From assembly GCF_018734325.1 (NCBI RefSeq), contig NZ_CP073754.1, positions 1,302,001 to 1,366,000 on the forward strand: a stretch of DNA of 64,000 nt. The letters run 5' to 3'. Below, piece after piece: positions 10,138 through 18,051 of the stretch; positions within the stretch are counted from its first letter, which is position 1, and every line of letters begins with the position of its first letter. Source of the DNA: Methylomonas paludis (GTDB lineage: Bacteria; Pseudomonadota; Gammaproteobacteria; Methylococcales; Methylomonadaceae). Made by a program: the position numbers and the translations under genes. The notes below the pieces were generated by a model, which saw only the letters and a list, made by a program, of their open reading frames with translations, was not told the origin of the DNA and ran no database searches.

Positions 10138-10503
10138 TTACTTGGTCACGTTGTTCAGCTTGTTATGCTGAGAATGATCGACTTCTTGACCGGCTTTTTG
10201 CTGATGTTTAGCCATCATCTCCATGTGATGCGCTTTCATGATTTCCAATTGCTGATCTTTCAGGGCCTGCTGTTTTTTCGGGTCGGTTTCCGCCAGAATT
10301 TTGTTGGATAAATCATGCATCTGCAGCATGTGCGCCTGCATTTTCTTCAGGTGTTCGGTCATTTTGGCCGGGTCGGCATCGTGTTGCATACCACCCATCA
10401 TACTGCCCATCCCCATGCCGTGTTCGGATGGTTGCTGAGCATAACTCTGGCCGCTAAGGGCGCTTAATGCGGTGATCAATATAACTTTAGTTAGGGTTTT
10501 CAT
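10138..10503 (-). CDS. Small secreted Met/His-rich protein, possible metal binder
   Basis: A 121-aa protein with a clear signal peptide (MKTLTKVILITALSALSGQSYA). The mature part begins with HGMGMGSMMGGMQHDADPAKM and continues as a helical, Met- and His-rich sequence (KKMQAHMLQMHDLSNK, MKAHHMEMMAKHQQ, DHSQHN). Met/His clusters of this kind occur in periplasmic copper-handling proteins, so copper or other soft-metal binding is a reasonable inference but not shown. The ATG at 10503 is chosen because GAGG sits nine bases upstream; a TTG 15 bases earlier lacks a site. No metal transporter gene is adjacent. Confidence 0.65.
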   Translation of the reverse strand: MKTLTKVILITALSALSGQSYAQQPSEHGMGMGSMMGGMQHDADPAKMTEHLKKMQAHMLQMHDLSNKILAETDPKKQQALKDQQLEIMKAHHMEMMAKHQQKAGQEVDHSQHNKLNNVTK

Positions 10504-10768
10504 GGCAGGTTTCCTCAAAATTATTGTTATGTCCGGCTGTTACTGACAGTCGTGATTTTTGGGCAGGCACGGTAATACCGGGTCTGCTGTTAAGTAGACT
10601 GCCAGGTTTGGGATAGGTTCATTAAACCCTGATGAATTTTGGGGGATTAAATAGAATTTATACGGTATGTTTGAAATACGGTATGGATACCGGGAAAATC
10701 GGGTTTGGAAATAATGACACATTAAACCGATAGTGGTGGCTATTCTTGGTATCATTTTATGATAGCAT

Positions 10769-11053
10769 TTGTTTATCAACTCAAAACATACTAAAACATT
10801 ACAGGCCATCTATGCCAAGCCGACCTCAGCAAGTCTGGAATGAGCGAAAATCGAGGCATTATTGATGGCGCTGGGCTGCCAAGTTATTGAAGGTCGAAGT
10901 TCGCGAGTCCGCTTTGCCTACCAGGGCAGTTTGGTAGCATTTCATCGCCCTCATCCGGCCAAACAAGCCAAGCCTTATCAGGTTGAGCAGGCTCGGGATT
11001 TTTTAACCATTATTGGAGTTAAGCGAGGATTAGTCACTCATCCTGCATTTTAA
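10769..11053 (+). pseudogene. hicA-type toxin pseudogene with in-frame TGA
   Basis: Reading one frame from about 10769 gives a HicA mRNA-interferase-like sequence: NSKHTKTLQAIYAKPTSASLE, a TGA stop at 10841-10843, then AKIEALLMALGCQVIEG, SSRVRFAYQGS and AFHRPHPAKQAKPYQ. HicA relatives normally have Trp between the LE and AKIEALL segments, so the stop is most simply a TGG to TGA change. The expected ATG before NSKH reads ATC, leaving only a TTG two codons earlier. The FHRPHP and KPYQ segments that mark the family are intact. No hicB antitoxin follows, as the next gene is a convergent PIN toxin overlapping its end by 4 bases. It is a dead toxin relic. Confidence 0.75.
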
Positions 11054-11436
11054 ATCTTGATAATGGTGTCGCTATAATGTGCCACTAATGGGTCGTGAGT
11101 CATTAAACGCATCGGCTCTACGATTGCCTGAGCCACAAGCATGCGATCGAACGGATCTTGGTGATGCAAAGGCAGTTCTTCAATGGCTACGGCATGTTCA
11201 GCCGAGACGGCAAGGAACCGATACCCTGATTCCTGAAAATAGCGCAACGCATCTTGACCGGAAACCGGCATGTCGCCGCGACCTAAGGAATGCTTGATAG
11301 CAATTTCCCAAACATTTGCCGCGCTTACCCAAACAGTCGTTTTAGGCGAGGCTATCAAGTGACGCGCCTTTTGCGATAATTTTGGACTATCTGTGATGGC
11401 CCATAGTGCAACGTGCGTATCCAAAAGCAGATTCAA
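11050..11436 (-). CDS. PIN-domain toxin (VapC-like ribonuclease)
   Basis: A 128-aa PIN-domain protein. The N-terminal MNLLLDTHVALWAI carries the first catalytic Asp, the WEIAIK segment around residue 43 the conserved acidic residue, and HHQDPFDRMLVAQA near residue 92 the C-terminal acidic pair. This is the PIN subgroup that pairs with Phd/YefM-like antitoxins. The toxin would be an RNase neutralised by the protein of the upstream gene, whose stop codon overlaps this start (ATGA at 11433-11436). The pair appears intact. Confidence 0.88.
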   Translation of the reverse strand: MNLLLDTHVALWAITDSPKLSQKARHLIASPKTTVWVSAANVWEIAIKHSLGRGDMPVSGQDALRYFQESGYRFLAVSAEHAVAIEELPLHHQDPFDRMLVAQAIVEPMRLMTHDPLVAHYSDTIIKI

Positions 11437-11681
11437 GCTTGCTTCTCCCCCAGGAACAACAGAGCCACTTCTTCGTTATGAGCATCTATGTTGTCAGGAA
11501 CTACAAACAAGCCTTTTGCGACGCCAATCCGCATTCCGATCTCGATAGTCTCCAGTGGCACAAGTTTGGCAACCGGGCGACCATTCCGGGCAATTACGAT
11601 TTCACTCTCTTGCCCTAGCTCAATGGCTTCTACTAAACGAGAAAGGGAGGACTTGGCTTGTAACATATTAACAGTTTGCAT
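11433..11681 (-). CDS. Phd/YefM-family antitoxin
   Basis: An 82-aa antitoxin beginning MQTVNMLQAKSSLSRLVEAI, the typical Phd-fold N terminus that both binds DNA and leads into the toxin-neutralising tail (NGRPVAKLVPLE). The ATG at 11681 is favoured over that at 11693 because GGAGAG sits seven to eight bases before it while the earlier ATG has no site. It is the first gene of a two-gene operon and overlaps the PIN toxin by 4 bases. The encoded protein would repress its own promoter in the 11.7-kb intergenic region, as is usual for such pairs. Confidence 0.85.
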   Translation of the reverse strand: MQTVNMLQAKSSLSRLVEAIELGQESEIVIARNGRPVAKLVPLETIEIGMRIGVAKGLFVVPDNIDAHNEEVALLFLGEKQA

Positions 11682-11868
11682 TACGCTCTCCATAAATATA
11701 TTAGTCTAGTCTGGCTAAGGCTGAAAATCAAGCATGCATCTATTTTTTGGCTCAAAATTGACACTAAAACTATGCGAACGGCTGCTTTGTTAATTCGAAA
11801 ATGAATGTTTATAAATTTTTTTAATGATGTGGTTACACTAAACCGGACACACAACTTAAAGTAGGGCC

Positions 11869-11898
11869 GTAGGCTGGGTAGAGCAAAGCGACACCCAG
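11869..11898 (+). repeat. REP-like hairpin with GTAG foot, target of the group II intron
   Basis: GTAG at 11869-11872 is followed by a hairpin whose arms are CTGGGT (11874-11879) and ACCCAG (11893-11898). This is the layout of REP elements handled by RAYT transposases. The group II intron begins at the very next base, 11899. Confidence 0.6.
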
Positions 11899-12727
11899 GT
11901 GCGCCTGTGAAGGCGCATAAACAGCATGGTGAAAGTCCATGTCGGAGAATGCCATAACTCCGTAATCAAAAGTAACTGCGTCATCGCGAGGTGGGGTGGA
12001 GAGCAACTGGAGATGAAAGACCAGTCCGTAGGAGACGAACTCGATTCGGCGGGATGTTGCGGCGAGCACGCCTGGGTACTGCGAAGCCTGAAAATTATCA
12101 CCTACGTTGACGTGGCGCGGAAAGAAAAAAAACGATATGTGGGCGCATCAAGTGGTTGGAGATGGAATGGTCGGAAGTTTATGCGAGATAAACAGGGATA
12201 CCTGCGGGTGCGAGAGAACACCGGCAGGAGTCAGAGCCTTCATAGTACCGTAAGCTGTGAAACTGCTCAGGGTCAGCAAACCTAGGAAACTGGGTAACGA
12301 GAAAGAGGAAGCCCCTCCAGAACCTAAAACCAGAAACAGTGATGACGCATGGGACAACATAACCCATGCTAGGGAAGGAAGGTAGGAAAGTAGATGATTG
12401 AAGCACAAATAGCGTACCGAAAGGAGCATTGCAGTGTTGGAAACAACTAAACAGAATGCAGAAACCAAGCCCCTGAATTGGGGTTGGGTAGAAACGCGTG
12501 TTTGGACGGAGCGCATGTTGGCGGCACTGGCAAACGGTGTCCAAGGCGGCAAATGGTTTAGCTTGTATGACAAGATAAACCGACCGGAAGTGCTGGAAGC
12601 GGCCTACCAAAGGGTCAGTAAGAATAAAGGAGCGGCAGGAGTCGACAAGATTGGTATTGAACGATTCGAGTCGAACAAACACGGCTACCTGAACGAACTG
12701 CATACAGCCTTGAAAACAGGAAGCTAA
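11899..12727 (+). mobile_element. Truncated group II intron (5' ribozyme part plus start of its RT gene)
   Basis: The 5' boundary GTGCGCC at 11899 matches the group II consensus GTGYG. About 530 bases of GC-rich, hairpin-filled sequence without a credible gene follow, including AGTCCATGTCGGAGAATGCC-type domain I elements, and lead into an intron-encoded protein start at 12434. The protein and the intron end abruptly near 12727; the reverse transcriptase core, domain V and domain VI are absent. It is therefore a 5' fragment that cannot splice or move. Confidence 0.8.
12434..12727 (+). pseudogene. Group II intron reverse transcriptase/maturase, N-terminal fragment
   Basis: A 97-codon remnant beginning MLETTKQNAETKPLNWGWVE and reaching the RT-0/RT-1 region: WFSLYDKINRPEVLEAAYQR followed by KNKGAAGVDKIGIERF. 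These are the hallmarks of LtrA-type maturase N termini, whose full length is usually more than 400 aa. After ELHTALKTG the frame runs into TAA and family similarity stops, so the catalytic YADD region and maturase domain are missing. Expression would give an inert peptide. Confidence 0.8.
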
Positions 12728-12880
12728 GTTTAAAAGCAGTCTTTGTTAAAAAACCAAAATTATCAGTAGAACTGAGTTTTCATAGGTTTATACCGAAATG
12801 ATCATTAGTAAGCGGCGATTGTATTGGCTTTACTACAGGTTAAAGTTATGGGCGCTTTGGCAGGAAGAATAGACTGGCAA

Positions 12881-13192
12881 TCAATTTTCAGTATTTTTTT
12901 CAAAATAGTCGGATATATCCATGCTTTGGTGAGGAACGCCAATAATATCAATACTGTTTTCAGCTATAGTATAGAAAATTAGGTGTTTCCCTTCTGGGAA
13001 GCAATAGTATCCAGTTTTGATGTCATTTCGTTGTTTGCCTAGCTTTGGGTTTTGTGAAAGCCATGAAAATCGGACAAGTATCGAACGCAGGTAGGTATCC
13101 GCTTGATCTATACCCCATTCCCGAAAAGTATATTGCCAGATTTGCTCCAGATCGTTGGCTGCATATTGGCGAATCTTGTACGGCGTAGTCAT
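12881..13192 (-). CDS. ParE/RelE-family toxin
   Basis: A 103-aa toxin of the ParE branch. The sequence starts MTTPYKIRQYAANDLEQIWQ and has the characteristic QNPKLGKQRNDIKTGYYCFPEGKHLIFYTI centre and the late IDIIGVPHQSMD motif. Chromosomal ParE proteins typically poison DNA gyrase. Its ATG overlaps the stop of the upstream ParD gene (13189-13192), so the two are translationally coupled. The pair appears complete. Confidence 0.88.
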   Translation of the reverse strand: MTTPYKIRQYAANDLEQIWQYTFREWGIDQADTYLRSILVRFSWLSQNPKLGKQRNDIKTGYYCFPEGKHLIFYTIAENSIDIIGVPHQSMDISDYFEKNTEN

Positions 13193-13434
13193 TTGATATA
13201 TTTTTTATGCATTGCGGCAATAAATTCCTCGCCGTCAAAATCACTTACAATTGGGCTATCTTCACCGGCTTGTAGGCGCATTCTTAATGCTTGTAATTTG
13301 GTATCATCCTCTTCAAGTTTCCTCAAGCCGGCACGAACAATTTCACTAACAGACTGAAAACGGCCTTCTTTGATTTTGTCAGAGACGAACCGATCAAAAT
13401 GGTCGCCCAGTGTGACGGAGGTATTTCTAGGCAT
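13189..13434 (-). CDS. ParD-like antitoxin
   Basis: An 81-aa ribbon-helix-helix antitoxin: MPRNTSVTLGDHFDRFV gives the DNA-binding strand, and SVSEIVRAGLRKLEEDD the following helices. The C-terminal tail neutralises ParE. An AGGAC ribosome-binding site lies just upstream of the ATG at 13434. The antitoxin precedes the toxin, the standard order. Upstream (13435-13661) is AT-rich and holds the promoter but no further gene. Confidence 0.88.
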   Translation of the reverse strand: MPRNTSVTLGDHFDRFVSDKIKEGRFQSVSEIVRAGLRKLEEDDTKLQALRMRLQAGEDSPIVSDFDGEEFIAAMHKKYIK

Positions 13435-13661
13435 AACAGTGTCCTCATTTGGTGGTTGTATTAAATATTAATACATTTGATAAGGTGGCTGCAATGGTTT
13501 TAGGTTTCGTCGAAATAGAAGCGGTGTTGTCATGGATTTTCTAATTTGAGGCAAAACCCAAATTTATGCCAATTATCGTTACAACTTTTAGATATTAAAA
13601 AATAAGTATTTAAAAATCAAAAACTACAGTGAATTCAAATCCGGTCATCGTGCCAACTTAA

Positions 13662-14582
13662 GGAACCTCTGAAAAACTGACATTTTCAGCATCAGCCACT
13701 TGAAAAGTTGATCAAAGATTTGAATATTTGGCCATTTTTGTATAAAAACAGCCGGATTCGCTCCAAAATAAGCCCGTTTCTGGGCCTATTTTCAAATTTC
13801 AGACGCAATCAGGCGTCGACGTTCGTAAGCATCCCCGCGTATGACATTGGCAATCGCTGCCAGGAAGGTCAATCGGGCGGCGTTTGCGGCGGCTTCGGCA
13901 ATATCGCTGACATGTCCAGAGGTGACTTTGAGGGTATGCACCAAGCCGGTTTCGTGATCAACACCGATATGAAATTTGCTGCCGAAAAACCATTGATTGC
14001 CCTTTTTACTGGCATGCATTTCCGGGTCACGCGTTTTGCTTTGATTTTTGGTCGAGGTCGGGGCGGCAATCAGGCTGGCATCGACGATGGTTCCCGCTTT
14101 TAAAAACAAACCACGCTCACCTAGTGTTTGATTGATAGCCATGAAGATTTGCTCGGTTAAGCCGTGTGCTTCGAGTAAATGCCGAAACTGCAAAATCGTG
14201 CTTTCATCGGGAATGTTTGCTAGGCGGATACCGCAAAATCGGCGCAGGGATTCAATCTCATACAGCGCATCTTCCAGGCCTGGATCGGAATAGTTGTAAA
14301 CAATCTGCGCCACATGCGCACGCAGCATGGATTCCAGCGGAAAGGCTTTCTGACCGCGACCCTTGCCGAGCGCGTAATGCGGGGCAATCACCGCCATCAT
14401 GGACTGCCAGGGTAATAATCCGTTGAGTTGATCGAGAAACTTTTCGCGACGGGTGACTTTGCCTTTATGGGCGTATTCGGCATCGGCAAAACTCAGCTGT
14501 TGGTAGTGATCCATGGGCGTTCTCTCGATAACAACTTTGATGGTTATATTATATCGCAGACGAGCAATTAATCAGAGGTTCC
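13662..14582 (-). mobile_element. IS5-family element, 276-bp internal deletion derivative
   Basis: The element is bounded by the inverted repeats GGAACCTCTGA (13662) and TCAGAGGTTCC (to 14582), and is 921 bp long against 1197 bp for the complete copy at 23853-25049. The missing 276 bases lie within the transposase and leave the frame open. Flanking bases are TTAA on the left and CTAA on the right, compatible with a TAA-type target duplication that has drifted. Apart from the deletion the two copies differ by only a few bases. Confidence 0.9.
13792..14514 (-). pseudogene. IS5-family transposase, in-frame internally deleted
   Basis: A 240-aa product that matches the 332-aa intact transposase at 23983-24981 except that 92 residues are missing after SGHVSDIAEAA. 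The deletion removes the region around the second catalytic Asp (HGDAGYQG) and the catalytic Glu helix (VEHVFRDIK), leaving only the first Asp (TIVDASLIAAP). The protein could still be made with an intact DNA-binding N terminus, and might interfere with the complete copy; that last point is speculation. Confidence 0.9.
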
Positions 14583-14839
14583 CTAAGCGTAGGAAACCGG
14601 TTTCCGGTAGTTTGGACATTCAGGTACTCCTTGATACAGATTAGTGTGATATTCGAGTTAACTAAAACTGTGCAATAAAAAAAATTCTTTTTTTCGGCTT
14701 TAGATGCCTAAATTCAGCCCCTTTTGAACTGTTAAAAACGCTAAAAATGTGTTACTGGAAACATCCACTCGATTTTTGATTGTTTTAAAACAAGATGCTT
14801 TCTCATGTACCTATTCTCCAATAAAGTTATTTACTACTG

Positions 14840-14877
14840 TGTTGCAGCAAATTTCGAATTTGCAATTTGCTGCAACA
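14840..14877. repeat. Perfect 14-bp stem hairpin
   Basis: TGTTGCAGCAAATT at 14840-14853 is the exact reverse complement of AATTTGCTGCAACA at 14864-14877, with a 10-base loop. No U-run follows on either strand, so it is not an obvious terminator. Confidence 0.8.
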
Positions 14878-14990
14878 TTGTTAAAAAAATCGAAAATAAA
14901 TGAGTCCTCACTTCAAAAACTGTCTACAAACTGTATGCGACGCTACTGGATCGAATTGAAATAATTGTCCTGGAAATTTTTGATGACATG

Positions 14991-15026
14991 CTTGCAATAA
15001 ATCGCTAATTTGCGATTTATTGCAAG
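14991..15026. repeat. Perfect 15-bp stem hairpin
   Basis: CTTGCAATAAATCGC at 14991-15005 is the exact reverse complement of GCGATTTATTGCAAG at 15012-15026, with a 6-base loop (TAATTT). It lies 114 bases after a similar hairpin and shares with it a TTGCA core. No U-run follows. Confidence 0.8.
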
Positions 15027-15145
15027 ATAGACAAAAATAATTTCAGGCAAATTAAGCTTGGCAACAGAGAATATTTTCTGGACTGGATTAAACTGAATAG
15101 AAATGCTTCAGAGACAGAGTATTGCCATCTAAATCCTAGAAGGAT

Positions 15146-15361
15146 GTGGCTACCACTACTTGCTGGAACGAATGCAAAAGAACAAACCAGATTGGGCTTG
15201 ATTTCATTGAAGAATTTGAAAAAATCCTTAGTCAGGTGGGTTATCCAGGCAAAATACGGGATAATCTAATGAAATATTTCAGGTTAGAGAAAGATCCGGT
15301 CAAATACTTTTACGGGCACTGGCTTCCTGAAATATACCTAAAACTCTGTGATTCGCTATAA
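15146..15361 (+). CDS. Small hypothetical ORF before hsdM
   Basis: A possible 71-aa product from a GTG start, with a protein-like second half (DFIEEFEKILSQVGYPGKIR, then YFYGHWLPEIYLKLCDSL). The ribosome-binding site (AGGA) is too close to the GTG, and no family is recognised. It ends 25 bases before hsdM on the same strand, so it could be a leader ORF or a broken gene tail. Confidence 0.25.
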   Translation: MATTTCWNECKRTNQIGLDFIEEFEKILSQVGYPGKIRDNLMKYFRLEKDPVKYFYGHWLPEIYLKLCDSL

Positions 15362-15386
15362 AGGTTATTAAGGACTTTAATCTACC

Positions 15387-17315
15387 ATGAACCAACAAAA
15401 CCTAGCCCCCTTCATTTGGAACATAGCCGATTTGTTATTAGGGGCTTTCAAACCATCGGAATACGGTCGCATCATCCTGCCGTTTACCGTGTTGCGCCGG
15501 TTGGAATGCGTGTTGGAGCCGACTCGCAAGCAAGTACAACAACAATTTGCCGGGTTAAAAGGCTCACCGGTCGATCTGGATCTGGTATTGCCCAATACCG
15601 CTCTAGCCAGTTTCTACAATATTTCTGAATTCAGCCTAGCAACTGTCGGTTCAACCAGCACCCGTGCCAACCTGGAAGACTATATCGCCAAATTCTCCGG
15701 CAACGCCCGTCAGGTATTCGAGCATTTCGCCTTCGATCGCTGGCTGGAGAAACTGGAAAAAGCCAATCTTTTGTATCTGGTTACCCAGAAATTCGCCACC
15801 ATCGACCTGCATCCAGATGTGATCAGCAACCACGAAATGGGACTGATCTTCGAACACCTGATCCGCAAATTCGCCGAATCTTCCAACGACGACGCCGGAC
15901 AATACTTTACCCCGCGCGACGTGGTGCGGCTGGTCACCACGCTGGTGTTTGCCAGCGATCACGACGCACTGAATGGTGAAGGCGTGGTGCGCACCGTGTA
16001 TGACTGCGCCGCCGGTACCGGCGGTTTTCTGTCTTCAGCCATCGAGCAAGTCTACGAATGGAATTCAAACGCCCGGCTGATCCCCTACGCCCAGGAACTC
16101 AATCCGGAGACTTACGCCATTTCCGTGGCCGATAAGCTGATCCAGGGCTATGACACCAAAAACATCAAGCTTGGTAACACCCTGTCCAACGACCTGCTGC
16201 CGCATGAGCAGTTCGATTATTGTCTGGCCAATCCGCCTTTCGGGGTGAAATGGGAGAACGTGCAAAAAGCCGTGCAGGACGAACACAAACAACTTGGCTT
16301 TGGCGGCCGTTTCGGCCCCGGTCTGCCGCGCGTCGGCGACGGTTCGCTGTTGTTTCTGCTGCATTTGCTGCACAAGCGCAAGCCGGTCGCCCAAGGCGGC
16401 AGCCGGATCGGCATCGTGCTGTCCGGCTCGCCGCTGTTCAACGGCGGCGCGGGCTCCGGCGAATCGGAAATCCGCCGCTGGATACTGGAAAACGACTTGC
16501 TGGAAGCCATTATCGCCCTGCCCAATGATTTGTTCTACAACACCGGCATCGGTACTTATGTGTGGATACTCAGCAACCACAAAACCGCCGAACGCAAAGG
16601 CAAAGTGCAGTTAATTGACGCCACCGCTATGCATTCGGCTATGCGCAAATCATTGGGCAGCAAGCGCAAATTACTGTCGGAAGCACAGATTGCCGACATC
16701 GCCCGCCTGCATGACGGCTTTGCCGATACCCCGACCAGTAAAATATTCAACACTACCGACTTCGGCTACCGCCGTATTACCGTGGAACGGCCATTACGCT
16801 TGCGCTTTACAGTCAACGCCGAAAATCTGGCTTTGTACCGCGCTACCAAGGGTGCGGAACAAAGCGAAGCTTTCGCCGCTTTATTGGAAAAAACCGAACA
16901 TTTCGACGATTTGCCCGGTTTTTTAAAAGCCGCCAAGGTCAAAAAACTGGGCAAAGCCGGGCAAAAAGCCGTGTTGAGTTGTTTCGGCAACAAATGCCCC
17001 GAGGCGGAAATCGTCAGGGACACAGACGGCAAACCGCTGGCCGATCCGGATTTGCGTGAAAACGAAAATGTACCGCTCAATCAGGACATCCATACCTACT
17101 TCACCCGCGAAGTGCTGCCGCATGTGCCAGATGCCTGGATAGACGACGGCAAGCGTGACGACAAAGATGGCCAGATCGGCATAGTCGGTTACGAAATCAA
17201 TTTTAACCGCTACTTCTACCAATACCAGCCGCCGCGCCAGCTGGCGGACATTGACGCCGATTTGAAAGCGGTGGAGGCTGAAATTGCCGCGTTATTGAAT
17301 GAGGTGACTGCGTGA
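15387..17315 (+). CDS. hsdM: Type I restriction-modification system, methyltransferase subunit HsdM
   Basis: A 642-aa N6-adenine methyltransferase. The N-terminal helical HsdM_N domain (FIWNIADLLLGAFKPSEYG) is followed by the catalytic domain with the SAM-binding motif DCAAGTGGF (residues about 206-214) and the catalytic NPPF (residues 282-285). The GQYFTPRDVVRL segment is typical of HsdM. With HsdS it would form the M2S methyltransferase that protects host DNA, and with HsdR the restriction complex. It is the first gene of the operon hsdM-vapBC-hsdS-GIY-YIG-hsdR. About 95 bases separate it from vapB. No frameshift or motif loss is seen. Confidence 0.95.
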   Translation: MNQQNLAPFIWNIADLLLGAFKPSEYGRIILPFTVLRRLECVLEPTRKQVQQQFAGLKGSPVDLDLVLPNTALASFYNISEFSLATVGSTSTRANLEDYIAKFSGNARQVFEHFAFDRWLEKLEKANLLYLVTQKFATIDLHPDVISNHEMGLIFEHLIRKFAESSNDDAGQYFTPRDVVRLVTTLVFASDHDALNGEGVVRTVYDCAAGTGGFLSSAIEQVYEWNSNARLIPYAQELNPETYAISVADKLIQGYDTKNIKLGNTLSNDLLPHEQFDYCLANPPFGVKWENVQKAVQDEHKQLGFGGRFGPGLPRVGDGSLLFLLHLLHKRKPVAQGGSRIGIVLSGSPLFNGGAGSGESEIRRWILENDLLEAIIALPNDLFYNTGIGTYVWILSNHKTAERKGKVQLIDATAMHSAMRKSLGSKRKLLSEAQIADIARLHDGFADTPTSKIFNTTDFGYRRITVERPLRLRFTVNAENLALYRATKGAEQSEAFAALLEKTEHFDDLPGFLKAAKVKKLGKAGQKAVLSCFGNKCPEAEIVRDTDGKPLADPDLRENENVPLNQDIHTYFTREVLPHVPDAWIDDGKRDDKDGQIGIVGYEINFNRYFYQYQPPRQLADIDADLKAVEAEIAALLNEVTA

Positions 17316-17410
17316 GAATGGTTATTGATCGTAGGAAATTAAAAACTTTCGACACTGTTGAGAGTTTTATCTTAGCCTTTATGCAAACTTAGCTACAAGG
17401 AGTCATATTG

Positions 17411-17638
17411 ATGCAAGCCATAGAATTTGAAGCAACCGCTTATCAACATAGCATAAAAATACCGGAAACAGTTCCAGATGGCGTACCCATCAGGGTACTG
17501 CTGCTCATCGAAGACCGTCCGCCTGAATCTGTTTCGGATGTTAAGACGCTATTGGCGACTCTCACCGATGGTCTGACAGATGAGGACTTGATGCGTCCGC
17601 GCGATTCGGGCAGGGAACCAGTCGAATGGGATATTTAA
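17411..17638 (+). CDS. VapB-type antitoxin nested in the hsd operon
   Basis: A 75-aa protein starting MQAIEFEATAYQHSIKIPE, with an N-terminal beta-rich segment of the AbrB/VapB-like kind and an acidic C-terminal tail (TDEDLMRPRDSGREPVEWDI) of the sort that plugs a PIN toxin. The ATG at 17411 is chosen because AAGGAG (17397-17402) is eight bases upstream; the TTG at 17408 is less well spaced. Its last 13 bases overlap the vapC start, so the two are coupled. It lies between hsdM and hsdS on the same strand. Confidence 0.75.
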   Translation: MQAIEFEATAYQHSIKIPETVPDGVPIRVLLLIEDRPPESVSDVKTLLATLTDGLTDEDLMRPRDSGREPVEWDI

Positions 17639-18051
17639 TCGACACCAATATTCTGTCCGAATTGCAGAAAGGCCAGAAAGCAAATCCGGGCGTTTTGCTC
17701 TGGTACAACAATACTAACAGTAATGAACTTTTCTTGTCGGTGCTGGTGGTTGGAGAGATTCGTCAAGGGATAGAGCGTCTTCGTCGTCGTGATCCTGAGC
17801 AAGCCACCCGGCTAGAAGCGCGTATGTCAGCAGTACAGGCAGCGATGACAGAGCGGTTGCTGCCAGTGTCCATAGCCATTGCCGAACGCTGGGGACGCAA
17901 TAATGTACCAGATGCCCTGCCGATTATTGATGGTTTGCTTGCTGCAACAGCGCTTGAGCACGATCTGGTTTTGGTCACCCGTAATGTGAGAGATGTCGAG
18001 CGTAGCGGGGTTAGGCTCCTCAATCCTTTTTCTACACCCTCCTCAGCATGA
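17626..18051 (+). CDS. vapC: VapC PIN-domain ribonuclease toxin nested in the hsd operon
   Basis: A 141-aa PIN-domain toxin: MGYLIDTNILSELQKG carries the first catalytic Asp, VLVVGEIRQGIERL the conserved Glu, and PIIDGLLAATALEHDLVLVTRNVRDVE the C-terminal acidic cluster. This FitB/VapC subgroup cleaves RNA, often tRNA. It overlaps the antitoxin at its 5' end and shares an ATGA with hsdS at 18048-18051. Placement inside a restriction operon means toxin, antitoxin and specificity subunit are probably on one transcript. Confidence 0.9.
   Translation: MGYLIDTNILSELQKGQKANPGVLLWYNNTNSNELFLSVLVVGEIRQGIERLRRRDPEQATRLEARMSAVQAAMTERLLPVSIAIAERWGRNNVPDALPIIDGLLAATALEHDLVLVTRNVRDVERSGVRLLNPFSTPSSA

Larger units (their letters stand above)
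14583..15386. other. AT-rich intergenic region with two perfect hairpins
   Basis: About 800 AT-rich bases separate the IS5 derivative from hsdM. No gene can be called with confidence. The base composition is clearly lower in GC than the neighbouring hsd genes, which suggests foreign or decaying DNA. Two long perfect hairpins (annotated separately) and one weak small ORF near the right end are the only structure I see. Confidence 0.5.

Noticed and set aside
10540-10809. 89-codon minus-strand ORF
   Set aside because: Unusual composition, no family similarity, and it overlaps the start of the hicA relic on the other strand.
12148-12703. Open frames of 141 and 174 codons on the minus strand
   Set aside because: They lie opposite the group II intron ribozyme and maturase fragment; structured RNA genes often leave spurious open frames.
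14749-14964. 71-codon ORF before hsdM
   Set aside because: It runs through one of the perfect hairpins, lacks a ribosome-binding site and has no protein-like motifs.
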